Part shown: positions 7,608 through 17,923 of the stretch, piece after piece
How positions within the stretch are numbered: the first letter of the stretch is position 1
Layout: each line of letters begins with the position of its first letter
Source of the DNA: Sphingomonas sp. Ant H11
GTDB lineage: Bacteria > Pseudomonadota > Alphaproteobacteria > Sphingomonadales > Sphingomonadaceae
Assembly (NCBI RefSeq): GCF_000797515.1
Contig: NZ_JSBN01000067.1
Span: 1 to 64,000, forward strand
Reading direction: 5' to 3'
DNA: 64,000 nucleotides
Notes under the pieces: generated by a model
Told to the model about the DNA's origin: nothing
What the model saw: the letters and a program-made list of their open reading frames with translations, nothing else
Database searches by the model: none
Position numbers and translations under genes: made by a program

Positions 7608-9839
7608 ATGCGGTACGTGACGAGCGCGGCGTTGGGATTGGCATTGATGGCGGCGACGCCGGTGGGGGCCGCTCCGGCGCATTTTTCCGCGACGATCACC
7701 CGCACGACCTTCGGCATTCCGCATATCCGCGCGACCACATGGGGCGGCCTCGGCTACGGCGTCGCTTATGCCTATGCGCAGGATAATCTGTGTATGTTGG
7801 CCGAAGAGTTCGCGACCGTGGCGGGCGAGCGATCGCGCTGGTTCGGGCCGAAGGAAAGCGCGGTGCTCGGCTTCGACAAGATCGACAATCTCTCGTCGGA
7901 TGTCTTCTTCCGCTCGGTGATCGATGTGCCGACCTTGCGGGCGGGTATGGCGCGCGGCAATCCCACCACGCGCGCGCTCGTGCGCGGCTATGTCGCCGGG
8001 TATAACAAGCTGCTGCGCGATATCGGCCCGGCGGGCGTCCCCGGCGAGTGTCGCGGCAAGGGCTGGGTCCGCCCGATCGCGCTCGACGATATGCTGCGGC
8101 TGAACGAGAAGCAGATGTTGCTGGCGAGCTCGCTTGCGTTGGCACCGCTGGTCGTGCACGCGGTGCCGCCCGGCGCGACACAGGCTGCGCTGGTTCCCGG
8201 TGAAGACCCGCTGCGGCCGCGCGATATTGGGTTTGGCAGCAATGGCTGGGCTTTCGGCAAAGACGTCACCGCCAATGGTCGTGGCCTTGTTGTCGGAAAC
8301 CCGCATTTTCCGTGGAACGGGCCGTCGCGCTTCTATGAAATGCACCTGACCTTGCCCGGCCAGTATGATGCGATGGGGGTGGGGATCGCCGGCGCGCCGG
8401 TCGTCACGCTTGGCTTTAACAAGAATGTCGCCTGGACGCATACGGTGACGGCGGCCCAGCATTTCACGGTGTTCCAGCTCAAGCTCGATCCGGCCGACCC
8501 GACCAAATATCTGGTCGATGGCAAGAGCGAGCCGATGCGGCGGCAGGTGATTTCGGTGCCGATGCCGGATGGCGCTCCGCCGGTACAGCGGACCACCTAT
8601 GCGACGCGCTATGGGCCGATCGTCTACAATCCGCTGGCGGGCTTCGGCTGGACCAAGACGCAGGCCTATGCGCTGCGCGATGCCAACCACAATAACCAGC
8701 GGGCGCTGGAAACCTGGGTCGCGATCGGGCAAGCGCGCAGCGTCGGCGAGGTGCGCGCGGCGGTGGAGCGGACGCTGGGTATTCCGTGGGTCAACACCAT
8801 CGCCGCCGATCGCGCGGGGAATGCGCTGCACGCCGATGTAACGGCCGTGCCCAACGTATCGGCGGAGAAGGTGCGTACGTGCGGGATGCCGCTGTCCGGC
8901 GCGCTGAAAGGCAAACTCATTCTGCTCGACGGTAGCCGCTCGGTCTGCGATTGGGATCGGGCTGCGGGCACGCCGGTCGCCGGCTTGATGCCGGCGGGGG
9001 ATCAGGCGGTGCTGGAGCGGCGGGATTATGTCGCCAACAGCAATGACAGCTATTGGTTGAGCAACCCCAAGGTGCCTGCCGTGGTCCGCTCGCCTATCCT
9101 GGGGGCAGCCGAGAGCGAACGCACGCTGCGGACGCGCTCCGGTCTGATCGAGATCGACCGACGGCTGAGCGGCACCGATGGATTGCCGGGCACCAAGGTC
9201 GACCCCGCCGCCGCTGAAGCGATGGCCTTTGCCAATAAGAGCCTGGCGGCCGAACTCGCGATTGATCCATTACTGGCTTTGTGTCGCGGGCAGGAGGATG
9301 TAGCGGCGGCGTGCGCGGCGCTTGGCGGTTGGGACCGGCGCTTCAATCTCGACAGCCGCGGCGCGTATTTGTTCGCAACCTTCTGGGAGGGCGTGCGGTC
9401 ATTGCCGGGCTTGTGGGCGGTGCCATTCGACAAGGCCGATCCCGTCCACACGCCGCGCGATTTGGTGACGAGCGGCGCGCAAGGGGCGAAACTGCTCGCC
9501 GCGCTAAAGGCAGCAGCGGCGACGCTGGCAAAGCAGGGCATCGCGCTCGACGCGCGCTGGGGCGACGTCCAGTTCGCGGTGCGCGGTCAGGACCATATCC
9601 CGATCCACGGCGCGTCCGGGCAATTGGGGGTGCTCAACGTCCAGCAATCCGACGCCGTTCCGGGCGGGATCGTGCCGAAGCATGGGTCAAGCTATGTCCA
9701 GATTGTCACCTTCGACACGGTCGGGCCGGTGGCGGACGCGTTGCTCAGCTATTCGCAGTCGACCGATCCGGCATCGCCTTATTTCGGAGACCAGACGCGC
9801 GAGTTTTTCGGCGAAGCGTTTCCACCATTTGCCGTTTAG
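7608..9839 (+). CDS. Penicillin/AHL acylase family N-terminal-nucleophile hydrolase
   Basis: A 743-residue exported amidase. MRYVTSAALGLALMAATPVG is a signal peptide cleaved near GAA-PAHF. An N-terminal alpha-chain region is followed by the autoprocessing site GSNGWAF, with Ser near residue 211 as the expected new N-terminal nucleophile of the beta chain. The C-terminus (LLSYSQSTDPASPYFGDQTR) is typical of the PvdQ/QuiP-like acyl-homoserine-lactone acylase branch. Mature enzyme would act in the periplasm on N-acyl compounds such as quorum signals, acylated peptides or antibiotics; the substrate cannot be decided from sequence. The ATG at 7608 is chosen for the signal peptide and the upstream GAGAGGGTGGGG. 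It is divergent from recJ and appears to stand alone. Confidence 0.88.
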   Translation: MRYVTSAALGLALMAATPVGAAPAHFSATITRTTFGIPHIRATTWGGLGYGVAYAYAQDNLCMLAEEFATVAGERSRWFGPKESAVLGFDKIDNLSSDVFFRSVIDVPTLRAGMARGNPTTRALVRGYVAGYNKLLRDIGPAGVPGECRGKGWVRPIALDDMLRLNEKQMLLASSLALAPLVVHAVPPGATQAALVPGEDPLRPRDIGFGSNGWAFGKDVTANGRGLVVGNPHFPWNGPSRFYEMHLTLPGQYDAMGVGIAGAPVVTLGFNKNVAWTHTVTAAQHFTVFQLKLDPADPTKYLVDGKSEPMRRQVISVPMPDGAPPVQRTTYATRYGPIVYNPLAGFGWTKTQAYALRDANHNNQRALETWVAIGQARSVGEVRAAVERTLGIPWVNTIAADRAGNALHADVTAVPNVSAEKVRTCGMPLSGALKGKLILLDGSRSVCDWDRAAGTPVAGLMPAGDQAVLERRDYVANSNDSYWLSNPKVPAVVRSPILGAAESERTLRTRSGLIEIDRRLSGTDGLPGTKVDPAAAEAMAFANKSLAAELAIDPLLALCRGQEDVAAACAALGGWDRRFNLDSRGAYLFATFWEGVRSLPGLWAVPFDKADPVHTPRDLVTSGAQGAKLLAALKAAAATLAKQGIALDARWGDVQFAVRGQDHIPIHGASGQLGVLNVQQSDAVPGGIVPKHGSSYVQIVTFDTVGPVADALLSYSQSTDPASPYFGDQTREFFGEAFPPFAV

Positions 9840-9904
9840 CGAGGCGCAAATTTTTGGCAGACGGAGGGCGCAAGAGCGTGCGGATCAGCGAATAAGCGGC
9901 TGGA

Positions 9905-10584
9905 TCACGCCTTCATCCAATTGCCCTCGCGGAACCATTTGGTGACGATGTACTTCGTCCCCTGAACCACCGGCATGCTTCGTGCAGCGTGGCGGTGTTG
10001 CGGTCGCCATCGGGCTTCATGTTGTTCCAGGTAAGCAGCAACCCCTTTTTCGGGGCGACGCGGATGCCGATGGTCGGGAACCATGTCGCGCCCCCTTCCT
10101 CGACATCGTTGAGGTAGATCATCGCGGTCCAGGTCCGCTGTCCGCCGGTTTCGACCATTTTGGGCCAATACGGCTGGGCTTCGTTGAAATAGTCGAAATG
10201 CGCGCGGAAATGCTGGCCGACCGCATAGCGCTGGCCCTGCATCGTTTCCCCGTGGACGGGATCGATACCGAGGAGATCGGCAATCGCCTCGTCGGTTGGG
10301 CGGACGTCGGGCGACCAGCGATCCATGTCGCAACTGTCGCTGGTGCGAAAGTCCTGCACCGATTCCTCTGCCAGAACGGTCGAGCGGCGGCGATTTGTGT
10401 CGATCAGCGCCACCAGCCGGTCGCAGGTCGCGGCATCGAGGAAATCGGGATGGTAGAAAATCTGCGCCTCGTCGACCTTGGCGCGCTTCACGGCCGGGTT
10501 GGAATCGAGTCGACGGGAAACGGATTCGCCGACCAGGCGGCGCACAGGCGAAGGGCCGCCGGATTTCTTTGCAAACAGAGCCAT
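9905..10584 (-). CDS. 2-oxoglutarate/Fe(II) oxygenase, prolyl-4-hydroxylase type (one frameshift)
   Basis: The product starts MALFAKKSGGPSPVRRLVGE and carries the P4Hc core: HFRAHFDYF supplies the first His and Asp iron ligands, and TLHEA supplies the distal His, followed by GTKYIVTKW with the 2-oxoglutarate-binding basic residue. The frame changes near 9975, just after the distal His; adding one base yields 226 residues ending REGNWMKA. It probably hydroxylates prolyl or related residues in a cytoplasmic protein. A strong terminator separates it from the upstream RcnB-like gene, so it is probably transcribed alone. Confidence 0.88.
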
Positions 10585-10630
10585 GGCGCGGGACTTTGCC
10601 GTGCGCGCTCGAAAAAACAACTCGAAAAAC

Positions 10631-10660
10631 AGGGGCCGCAAACCCAAGTTTGCGGCCCCT
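10631..10660 (-). terminator. Rho-independent terminator after the RcnB-like gene
   Basis: A perfect 13-bp inverted repeat (AGGGGCCGCAAAC / GTTTGCGGCCCCT) with a 4-nt loop begins 11 bp beyond the RcnB-like stop codon. On the minus strand it is followed by GTTTTTCGAG and a further T run. Confidence 0.85.
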
Positions 10661-10670
10661 GATCGGGTGG

Positions 10671-11608
10671 TTACCAGAAAATGTCGTACACCGTATCGAG
10701 ACATAGCCGGTGCGGATATCCACGAGCAGCGCGTCATTGTAATAGCGCACCCAGCGATAAGGCCCGTAGGCTGGCGGCAGCCGATAATAGTCAGCGTCGT
10801 CGATCCAATAATCCTGGTCGTACAGGAACGAATTTAACGTAAAGCCGATCGAGAAACGGCGATAGCCATAGCCCCAACCCGCTGGAGCATAATAACGGGG
10901 CAGGTGGTAAAGGTTGCGGTTCTGGTTGCGGTAATAGTTGTAATTATACCGGTTGTCCCGCCGCCAGTCGCGATTCCAGCCGCGGTTACCGTTGTTATTC
11001 CAGCCGTTATTGTAGCCGGGACGACCGTCGTGCCGGTCACCGCGCCAATCGCCGCCGCGCCCGTCATTGCCGCGCGGATCCCCGCGGCCGGGTTGTGCAC
11101 CGCCGCCATAGCGGGGATCGCGGCCCGGCTGGGCTCCGTCAAACGCCGGCCGACCGCCATTCGGACCACCGTTGAACCCGGGGCGACCATCGAACGGACG
11201 GCCGCCCGGCTGCTGCGGGGGCTGTCCCTGCGGGCGGTCGCCACGATCGTTGCCGAAGTCGGGACGAAAACCCGGTCGGCCACCCTGGCCATTCGGGCGT
11301 CCACCGCGATCATCCCGCCCTGACCACCTTGGTGCCTGGGGCTGTTGCGGCTGCGGTTGCGCCTGGGGCTGGGCTTGCGATTGTGGTGCTGGTGGACGGG
11401 CAGCGGGCGCTTGCCCGGCCGGTTGACCCTCCGGACGCCGCCATTGCGGACGGCCCGCATCTCCGACCATCGCCGGGCGCTGCGGGCGCCCTTCTCGTTG
11501 GCCCTGGCCCTCTTCACGATGCGGCCGGTCGTTGCCCTCCTGCGCCATTGCGGCCGCCGGGATCAACGCAGAGGCCGCCATGATTGCGGCGAGCAAAGAC
11601 TTGCGCAT
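10671..11608 (-). CDS. RcnB-like envelope protein with long Pro/Gln/Gly/Arg-rich region (one frameshift)
   Basis: About 312 residues. The signal peptide MRKSLLAAIMAASALIPAAA ends at AMA-QEG. Residues about 25-200 are low-complexity and very basic, rich in GGRP, GQP, RGD and NNGN repeats. The C-terminal 90 residues (YYAPAGWGYGYRRFSIG ... DYYRLPPAYGPYRWVRYYND) match the RcnB domain found in periplasmic proteins linked to nickel/cobalt balance. A missing base near 10700 shifts the last residues; restored, it ends DTVYDIFW at the TAA of 10671. The ATG at 11608 follows GAAGGAA. A metal role is family inference; the disordered region could bind polymers or nucleic acid. Confidence 0.8.
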
Positions 11609-11715
11609 CAAAACTTCCTTCTCTTCGTCCAGACGCCATGTCCGGTCGTTGAACCCTATATGGTCCCGTGTCGATGAGCCGTCGCTGAATTGGGCTGACA
11701 GCTTTGCGAAAGGTA

Positions 11716-12258
11716 TTATTTACTTCGCGGGATCAGCGCGGGAACTTCGCGTGCTGCGTCGGTTGGAGAAACGCCGGGCGATGGCGGAGCGTCGATCGTT
11801 TCGTCGCCGCGTTGTACGCTTGCCGCCAGCAACACCGCTTCGACCAGGCGCGGATAGATGCCGCAGCGGCACAGGTTGGTGATGCTCGCGCGGATGTCAT
11901 CCTCGCTTGGGTTGCGGTTCTTCTTGAGCAGCACCGCTGCCGCCATGATCATGCCAGGGATGCAGAAGCCGCATTGTGGCACGTTCTTGGCAAGGAACGC
12001 CATTTGCGCCGGATGCGTGCGATCGCGCGACAGCCCCTCGATCGTGGTGACAAAACTGCCCTCGATCGCGCCGATCGTACGCTGGCACGAGCGCACGGCT
12101 TCGCCATCGATTTCGACGGTGCACGCCCCGCATTCGCCATTGCCGCAGCCATATTTCGTGCCGGTGAGGTTGGAGGCATCGCGCAGCGCCCACAAGAGCG
12201 GCGTGTTCGGGTCCATCTTATATTGAACGGGCTGATTGTTGACGGTGAAGCGGGTCAT
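11716..12258 (-). CDS. (2Fe-2S)-binding small subunit of a molybdenum hydroxylase (IorA-like)
   Basis: A 180-residue protein with a plant-type ferredoxin domain (CGNGECGACTVEIDGEAVRSC) and a four-helix C-terminal 2Fe-2S domain (CGFCIPGMI ... LCRCGIYPRLVEA). This matches the small subunit of isoquinoline-1-oxidoreductase/aldehyde-oxidoreductase complexes, which passes electrons from a separate Mo-cofactor subunit. The large subunit is absent from both flanks: RcnB-like lies downstream and a dioxygenase is divergent upstream, so the gene appears orphaned here. The C-terminal tail (SVQRGDETIDAPPSPGVSPT) is longer than the family core. The start at 12258 gives the standard N-terminus. Confidence 0.9.
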   Translation of the reverse strand: MTRFTVNNQPVQYKMDPNTPLLWALRDASNLTGTKYGCGNGECGACTVEIDGEAVRSCQRTIGAIEGSFVTTIEGLSRDRTHPAQMAFLAKNVPQCGFCIPGMIMAAAVLLKKNRNPSEDDIRASITNLCRCGIYPRLVEAVLLAASVQRGDETIDAPPSPGVSPTDAAREVPALIPRSK

Positions 12259-12350
12259 GTCGGCACGATAGGCCAAGATGTGTCGGTACGAAACGGGTCG
12301 TTTCCCGTCCTGCGATTGTCGGGCGGGGAGAGGCAGGCGATATAACCCTC

Positions 12351-13151
12351 ATGACGCTTCCCACCCTGTTCATCCCGCATGGCGGCGGGCCCTGTTTCTT
12401 CATGGATCCCGCGGGCGGGCCACCCGACCCGATGTGGCGGCCGATGCAGGCCTATCTGTCCGGGGTGATCGCAGCACTACCCGAGCGACCGCGCGCCATC
12501 CTGATGGTATCGGGGCATTGGGAAGAGCCGGAATTGACCGTCAATGGCGGTGACGGGCATCCCATGCTGTTCGATTATTACGGCTTCCCGGAGCATACTT
12601 ATCGGCTCGACTGGCCGTCGCACGGCAGCCCGGATGTCGCGCGGCGTGCGTCTGCACTGCTGGAGGCCGCCGGGTTCCCCACGACGGAAGATTCGGCACG
12701 CGGCTGGGATCACGGCGTTTTCATCCCGATGATGGTGGCAGTTCCGGACGCCGACATCCCGCTGGCGCAGCTTTCGCTGCGCGCCGATCTCGATCCCGCC
12801 GCGCACATCGCGATCGGTCGGGCGCTGGCACCGCTACGCGACGAAGGGGTGCTGATCGTCGGCTCCGGCATGAGTTTCCACAATTTGCGTGCTCGCGGCG
12901 CGCAAGTGACGGCGGTAGCGGACGAATGGGACGCCGCGCTGACCGCAGCCGTTACCGATTCCGATCCGGCCTCGCGTGCGGCGCGCGTGGCCGCGTGGGA
13001 GAGACTTCCCCACGCTCGCTTCGCCCATCCGCAGGCCGAGCATCTGCTGCCGCTGATGGTTGCGCTCGGCGCGGGCGGCGATGGCCCGGCCGTGCGCGAT
13101 TATGCCGATCATGTGCTCGGCTGGGCGATCTCGGGCTATCGCTTCGGCTGA
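12351..13151 (+). CDS. DODA-type extradiol ring-cleavage dioxygenase family protein (LigB-like)
   Basis: A 266-residue class III extradiol dioxygenase homologue. FIPHGGGPCFFM, MVSGHWEEPELTV and ARGWDHGVFIPM carry the His residues expected to bind the metal in the YgiD/DODA subgroup. Members cleave catechol-type rings such as 4,5-DOPA or act on related phenolics; the true substrate here is unknown. The start is the ATG at 12351. It is convergent with a class II aldolase whose stop lies 4 bp away, and divergent from the 2Fe-2S subunit, so it is likely monocistronic. Confidence 0.87.
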   Translation: MTLPTLFIPHGGGPCFFMDPAGGPPDPMWRPMQAYLSGVIAALPERPRAILMVSGHWEEPELTVNGGDGHPMLFDYYGFPEHTYRLDWPSHGSPDVARRASALLEAAGFPTTEDSARGWDHGVFIPMMVAVPDADIPLAQLSLRADLDPAAHIAIGRALAPLRDEGVLIVGSGMSFHNLRARGAQVTAVADEWDAALTAAVTDSDPASRAARVAAWERLPHARFAHPQAEHLLPLMVALGAGGDGPAVRDYADHVLGWAISGYRFG

Positions 13152-13155
13152 CGCC

Positions 13156-13917
13156 TCAGGCGCGCCAGCCGGTATCGATCTTGTCGACCAGGCGCACCAT
13201 CGCGTCGAAATCGGCCTTGCCCGGGCCACCCGGCACCTGCGCCATGTGCAAGTCGCGCTGATGCACCGCGATCACCTCGGGCGACACCTCGATCGGCGTG
13301 CCCATCGACATCGTCGCGATCTGGATTTCGCAAGCGCGCTGTAGCGACCAATGCTTGATGAACGCCTCGGGCAGTGTCCTGCCCATGACGAGGATGCCGT
13401 GGTTCTTGAGCAGCATCACACGCTTGTCGCCAAGATGTTCGAGCAGCCGGGTGCCTTCCTCGTCGCGGACGGTGACCCCTTCGAAATCGTGATAGGCGAT
13501 CTGCCCGGCAAAATTGCAGGCGTAGAAATTGGTGGCGCGCAAGCCGCCCTCAAGCGAACTCACCGCCATGCCCGCCGTGGTATGGGTGTGCATGATGCAA
13601 TGCGCGTCGGGCAAATGGCGGTGGAACAGCGCGTGCTGCACGAACCCGGCGCGATTGACGGGGTAGGGGCTGTCGTCGAGCTTGTTGCCGTCAATATCGA
13701 TCTTGACCAGGCTGGAGGCGGTGACCTCGCTGAAATGCAGGCCGAACGGATTGATTAGGAAGGCACCCTCTTCCTCGGGCACTTTCAGCGTGATGTGATT
13801 GTAGATCATTTCCGACCAGCCGAGCATCGCGAACACGCGGTAGCAGGCGGCGAGTTCCTGTCGCGTCGCCCATTCGGCTTCGGACATCTTCGCAGCGCGA
13901 AGGATTGCGGTGGCCAT
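13156..13917 (-). CDS. Class II aldolase/adducin family protein
   Basis: A 253-residue protein with the aldolase II zinc-binding pattern: HTHTTAGMAVSSLEGG supplies two His, and NHGILVMG another. Family enzymes cleave phospho-sugars (FucA, AraD), while a large clade including adducin-like bacterial proteins has unknown substrates. The N-terminus (ATRQELAACYRVFAMLGWSE) is typical of that clade. It is transcribed away from a FucP-type sugar permease about 150 bp upstream, so a link to sugar use is possible but unproven. Confidence 0.87.
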   Translation of the reverse strand: MATAILRAAKMSEAEWATRQELAACYRVFAMLGWSEMIYNHITLKVPEEEGAFLINPFGLHFSEVTASSLVKIDIDGNKLDDSPYPVNRAGFVQHALFHRHLPDAHCIMHTHTTAGMAVSSLEGGLRATNFYACNFAGQIAYHDFEGVTVRDEEGTRLLEHLGDKRVMLLKNHGILVMGRTLPEAFIKHWSLQRACEIQIATMSMGTPIEVSPEVIAVHQRDLHMAQVPGGPGKADFDAMVRLVDKIDTGWRA

Positions 13918-14070
13918 AGCGGACTCTCCTCATCCGGGTCGTTTTTTTCTGGACTCGGTATCGCATGAGATTTGCCGGATTGCCAGAGCGGGGGATTGCC
14001 AGACCCGGCTTGGTCCGGGCATGGGGGCGGCGAGTAGGAAACGGCGCGTTAGCGGCCGGGAGAGGATCGC

Positions 14071-15494
14071 ATGCACATCGACGCCGCCAAAACACCGCAG
14101 GATGCCGACGACATCGCCACCAAGGGCGTGAATGCGCCCGATCTGCAGGTGTTCGTGTTCGCATTGTTCTTCATCTTCGGCGGCATCACCAGTCTGAACG
14201 ATGTCATCATTCCCAAGCTGAAGGAGCTGTTCACGCTCACCTACACGCAGGCGATGCTCGTTCAGTTCTGCTTCTTCACCGCCTATCTTTTGATCGGCAT
14301 TCCGGGGGCGGCGCTGGTCAAGCGGATCGGCTATATGCGCGGCGCGGTCGCCGGGCTGGTGACGATGTTGGTTGGCTGCCTGCTGTTCATTCCCGCGTCT
14401 AGCACAGCGACGTACGCGCTTTTCCTGTTCGCGCTGTTCATCCTGGCGGCGGGCGTGGTGCTGGTTCAGATCGTGGCCAATCCGCTGATCAGCTTGCTTG
14501 GCAAAGCCGAAACCGCATCCAGCCGTCTGACCTTCGCCCAGGCGTTCAATTCGCTCGGCACGACGATCTTTCCATATGCCGGCGCCATCATCATTTTGGG
14601 CAGCCTTTCCAAGATTTCGGCGTCGGACCTGACCGGCGCGGCGCTGGATGCGTATCGCACGGCGGAAAGCGGCGCGATCGTTCGTGGCTATCTCGGTCTG
14701 GCGGTTGCGCTGGCTGTCGTCGCGACCGCGTCTGGCTGTTTCGCAATCGGCTGCCGCATGATGCCAATGCCGCGAAAGACAAGCCGCTTGTCGGTGCCAC
14801 GCGCTACGTCGCGGGCCTGGCTCTGGCCGCGCTCGGCGCGGTCGTCGCCGTGGAGGTGCAGGCGTGGATCGGGTTGGTGCTCATTTTGCTGGCGCCGGTA
14901 ATCTGGTTGTACGGTAACGACCTGATGCAACGTCCGCGCTTCGCGCTCGGCGCGCTTTGCATCTTCCTCTATGTCGGTGCGGAAGTGTCGATCGGCTCGC
15001 TGATCGTCAACTACCTCAAACAGCCTGGCGTCATGAACCTCGACATCACCAGCGCTGGCAAGATGATCCCATTTTACTGGGGCGGGGCGATGATCGGCCG
15101 GTTTGTCGGCTCTGCGGTGTTGCGTGTCGTCAACCCGGGCAAGGTCCTGGCGGGCGTCGCCGTCGGTGCGGTCGCGCTGATCCTGATCTCGAGCTACACA
15201 ACGGGCTCGGTCGCGGGTTACAGCCTGCTGGCGGTCGGGCTGATGAACGCCATCATGTTCCCCACGATCTTCAGTCTTGCCTGTGAAGGGCTCGGCGCAC
15301 GTGCGGCAGATGGATCGGGAATCATCAACGTTGCGATCTTCGGCGGTGCCGTGCTGCCCCTGGCGACCGGAACGTTGGCGGATGCGAGCGGAAGCCTGAC
15401 GCTCGCGCTGCTTATTCCGGTGGCGTGCTATGTGGTGATCTGCGCGTTCGGCGTTTACGCAGCGCGGCCGGCACCCCAATACGCCGACGCCTGA
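14071..15494 (+). CDS. FucP-type sugar:H+ symporter, MFS (one frameshift)
   Basis: The span encodes two overlapping frames that join into one 474-residue permease. The first part (FVFALFFIFGGITSLNDVII ... VLVQIVANPLISLLG, the FGP/FucP signature) covers helices 1-6. The second (VAGLALAALGAVVAVEVQAW ... YLKQPGVMNLD ... GGAVLPLATG) covers helices 7-12. The break is near 14728, where one missing base restores FRNRLPHDANAAKDKPLVGA in frame. The family carries fucose, glucose/galactose or N-acetylglucosamine. Start is the ATG at 14071. It is divergent from the aldolase and convergent with the CoA-transferase gene. Confidence 0.9.
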
Positions 15495-15496
15495 AT

Positions 15497-16615
<1,119 letters not shown>

Positions 16616-16635
16616 GCTGTCTCTCCTGCTTAACC

Positions 16636-17820
16636 TTAAAACGCGGCGATCCCGGTGATGGCGCGGCCGAGGATGAGCGCGTGCACGTCGTGCGCGCCCT
16701 CATAGGTGTTGACCGTTTCCAGGTTCATCAAATGGCGCATCACTTGATATTCGCCGGAAATGCCGTTGCCGCCGTGCATGTCGCGGGCATTGCGGGCAAT
16801 ATCGAGCGCCTTGCCGACATTGTTGCGCTTGACGATCGAGATCATCTCGGGCGCGAATTTGCCCGCATCCATCAGACGCCCGACGCGCAGCGAAGCCTGG
16901 AGGCCGAGCGCGATTTCGGTCTCCATGTCGGCCAGCTTCTTCTGGAACAGTTGCCGCCCGGCGAGCGGGGTGCCGAACTGGTTGCGGTCGAGCCCATATT
17001 GGCGCGCCGCATGGAAGCAGAATTCGGCGGCACCGAGCGCGCCCCAGCTGATGCCGTAGCGCGCGCGGTTGAGGCAGCCAAACGGTCCCTTCAAGCCCTG
17101 CACATTGGGCAGCAACGCGTCTTCGCTGAGTTCGACCTCGTCCATCAGGATCATGCCGGTGATCGAGGCGCGCAAGCTGAGTTTGCCCTCGATCTTGGGC
17201 GTGGCGAGGCCCTTCGCGCCCTTTTCGACGACGAAGCCGCGAATGCCGTCGCCATGCGCTTCGGACTTGGCCCAGATGACGAACACGTCGGCGATCGGCG
17301 AATTGGAGATCCACGTTTTCGCACCCGACAGCAAATAGCCGCCATCGACCTTCTTCGCGCGCGTCGTCATGCTGCCGGGGTCGGAGCCGGCATCGGGTTC
17401 GGTCAGGCCGAAGCAGCCAATCCATTCGCCGCTCGCGAGCTTGGGCAGATATGTGCGCTTCTGCTCCTCGGAGCCATAAGCGTAGATCGGGTACATCACG
17501 AGGCTCGACTGCACCGACATCATCGAGCGGTAGCCAGAATCGATCCGCTCGACCTCCCGCGCGACCAAGCCGTAAGCGACATAGGAGGCACCCACGCCGC
17601 CATATTCCTCGGGCACCGTCGGCCCGAGCAAGCCAAGCGCACCCATTTCGCGGAAGATGTCGGGATCGGTGATTTCGTTCTGAAAGGCGTCGATAATGCG
17701 CGGGGCGAGCTTGTCCTGCGCATACGCCCGCGCCGAATCGCGGATCATCCGTTCGTCATCCTCGAGCTGATCGTCGAGGAAAAAGGGATCGGCCCAATCG
17801 AAACGCGCCATGTCGGCCAT
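16636..17820 (-). CDS. gcdH: Glutaryl-CoA dehydrogenase
   Basis: A 394-residue FAD enzyme that converts glutaryl-CoA to crotonyl-CoA and CO2 in lysine, tryptophan and aromatic degradation. Family-specific segments are [56 protein letters not shown] and [20 protein letters not shown]; the last contains the catalytic Glu. These match animal GCDH closely. The ATG at 17820 follows GAGAAGGAAAG; an upstream in-frame ATG lies inside a repeat and is rejected. It sits between the racemase-like gene and a tandem TetR gene, separated from the latter by a palindromic repeat. Confidence 0.96.
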   Translation of the reverse strand: MADMARFDWADPFFLDDQLEDDERMIRDSARAYAQDKLAPRIIDAFQNEITDPDIFREMGALGLLGPTVPEEYGGVGASYVAYGLVAREVERIDSGYRSMMSVQSSLVMYPIYAYGSEEQKRTYLPKLASGEWIGCFGLTEPDAGSDPGSMTTRAKKVDGGYLLSGAKTWISNSPIADVFVIWAKSEAHGDGIRGFVVEKGAKGLATPKIEGKLSLRASITGMILMDEVELSEDALLPNVQGLKGPFGCLNRARYGISWGALGAAEFCFHAARQYGLDRNQFGTPLAGRQLFQKKLADMETEIALGLQASLRVGRLMDAGKFAPEMISIVKRNNVGKALDIARNARDMHGGNGISGEYQVMRHLMNLETVNTYEGAHDVHALILGRAITGIAAF

Positions 17821-17836
17821 CTTGCTTTCCTTCTCA

Positions 17837-17922
17837 CGTCGCCCCGGCGAAGGCCGGGGCCGCTGGAATGTCGCGAACACCCTGCCACGACCGCAGCGGC
17901 CCCGGCCTGCGCCGGGGCGACG
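17837..17922. repeat. Intergenic palindromic repeat, CGTCGCCCCGGC type
   Basis: Two 29-bp arms (17837-17865 and 17894-17922) are inverted copies with a single mismatch, separated by 28 bp. It fills the gap between gcdH and the tandem TetR gene. The core resembles the repeats at 26477 and 29857 but with a different flank. It could form a large hairpin in RNA and limit readthrough. Confidence 0.8.
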
Positions 17923-17923
17923 G

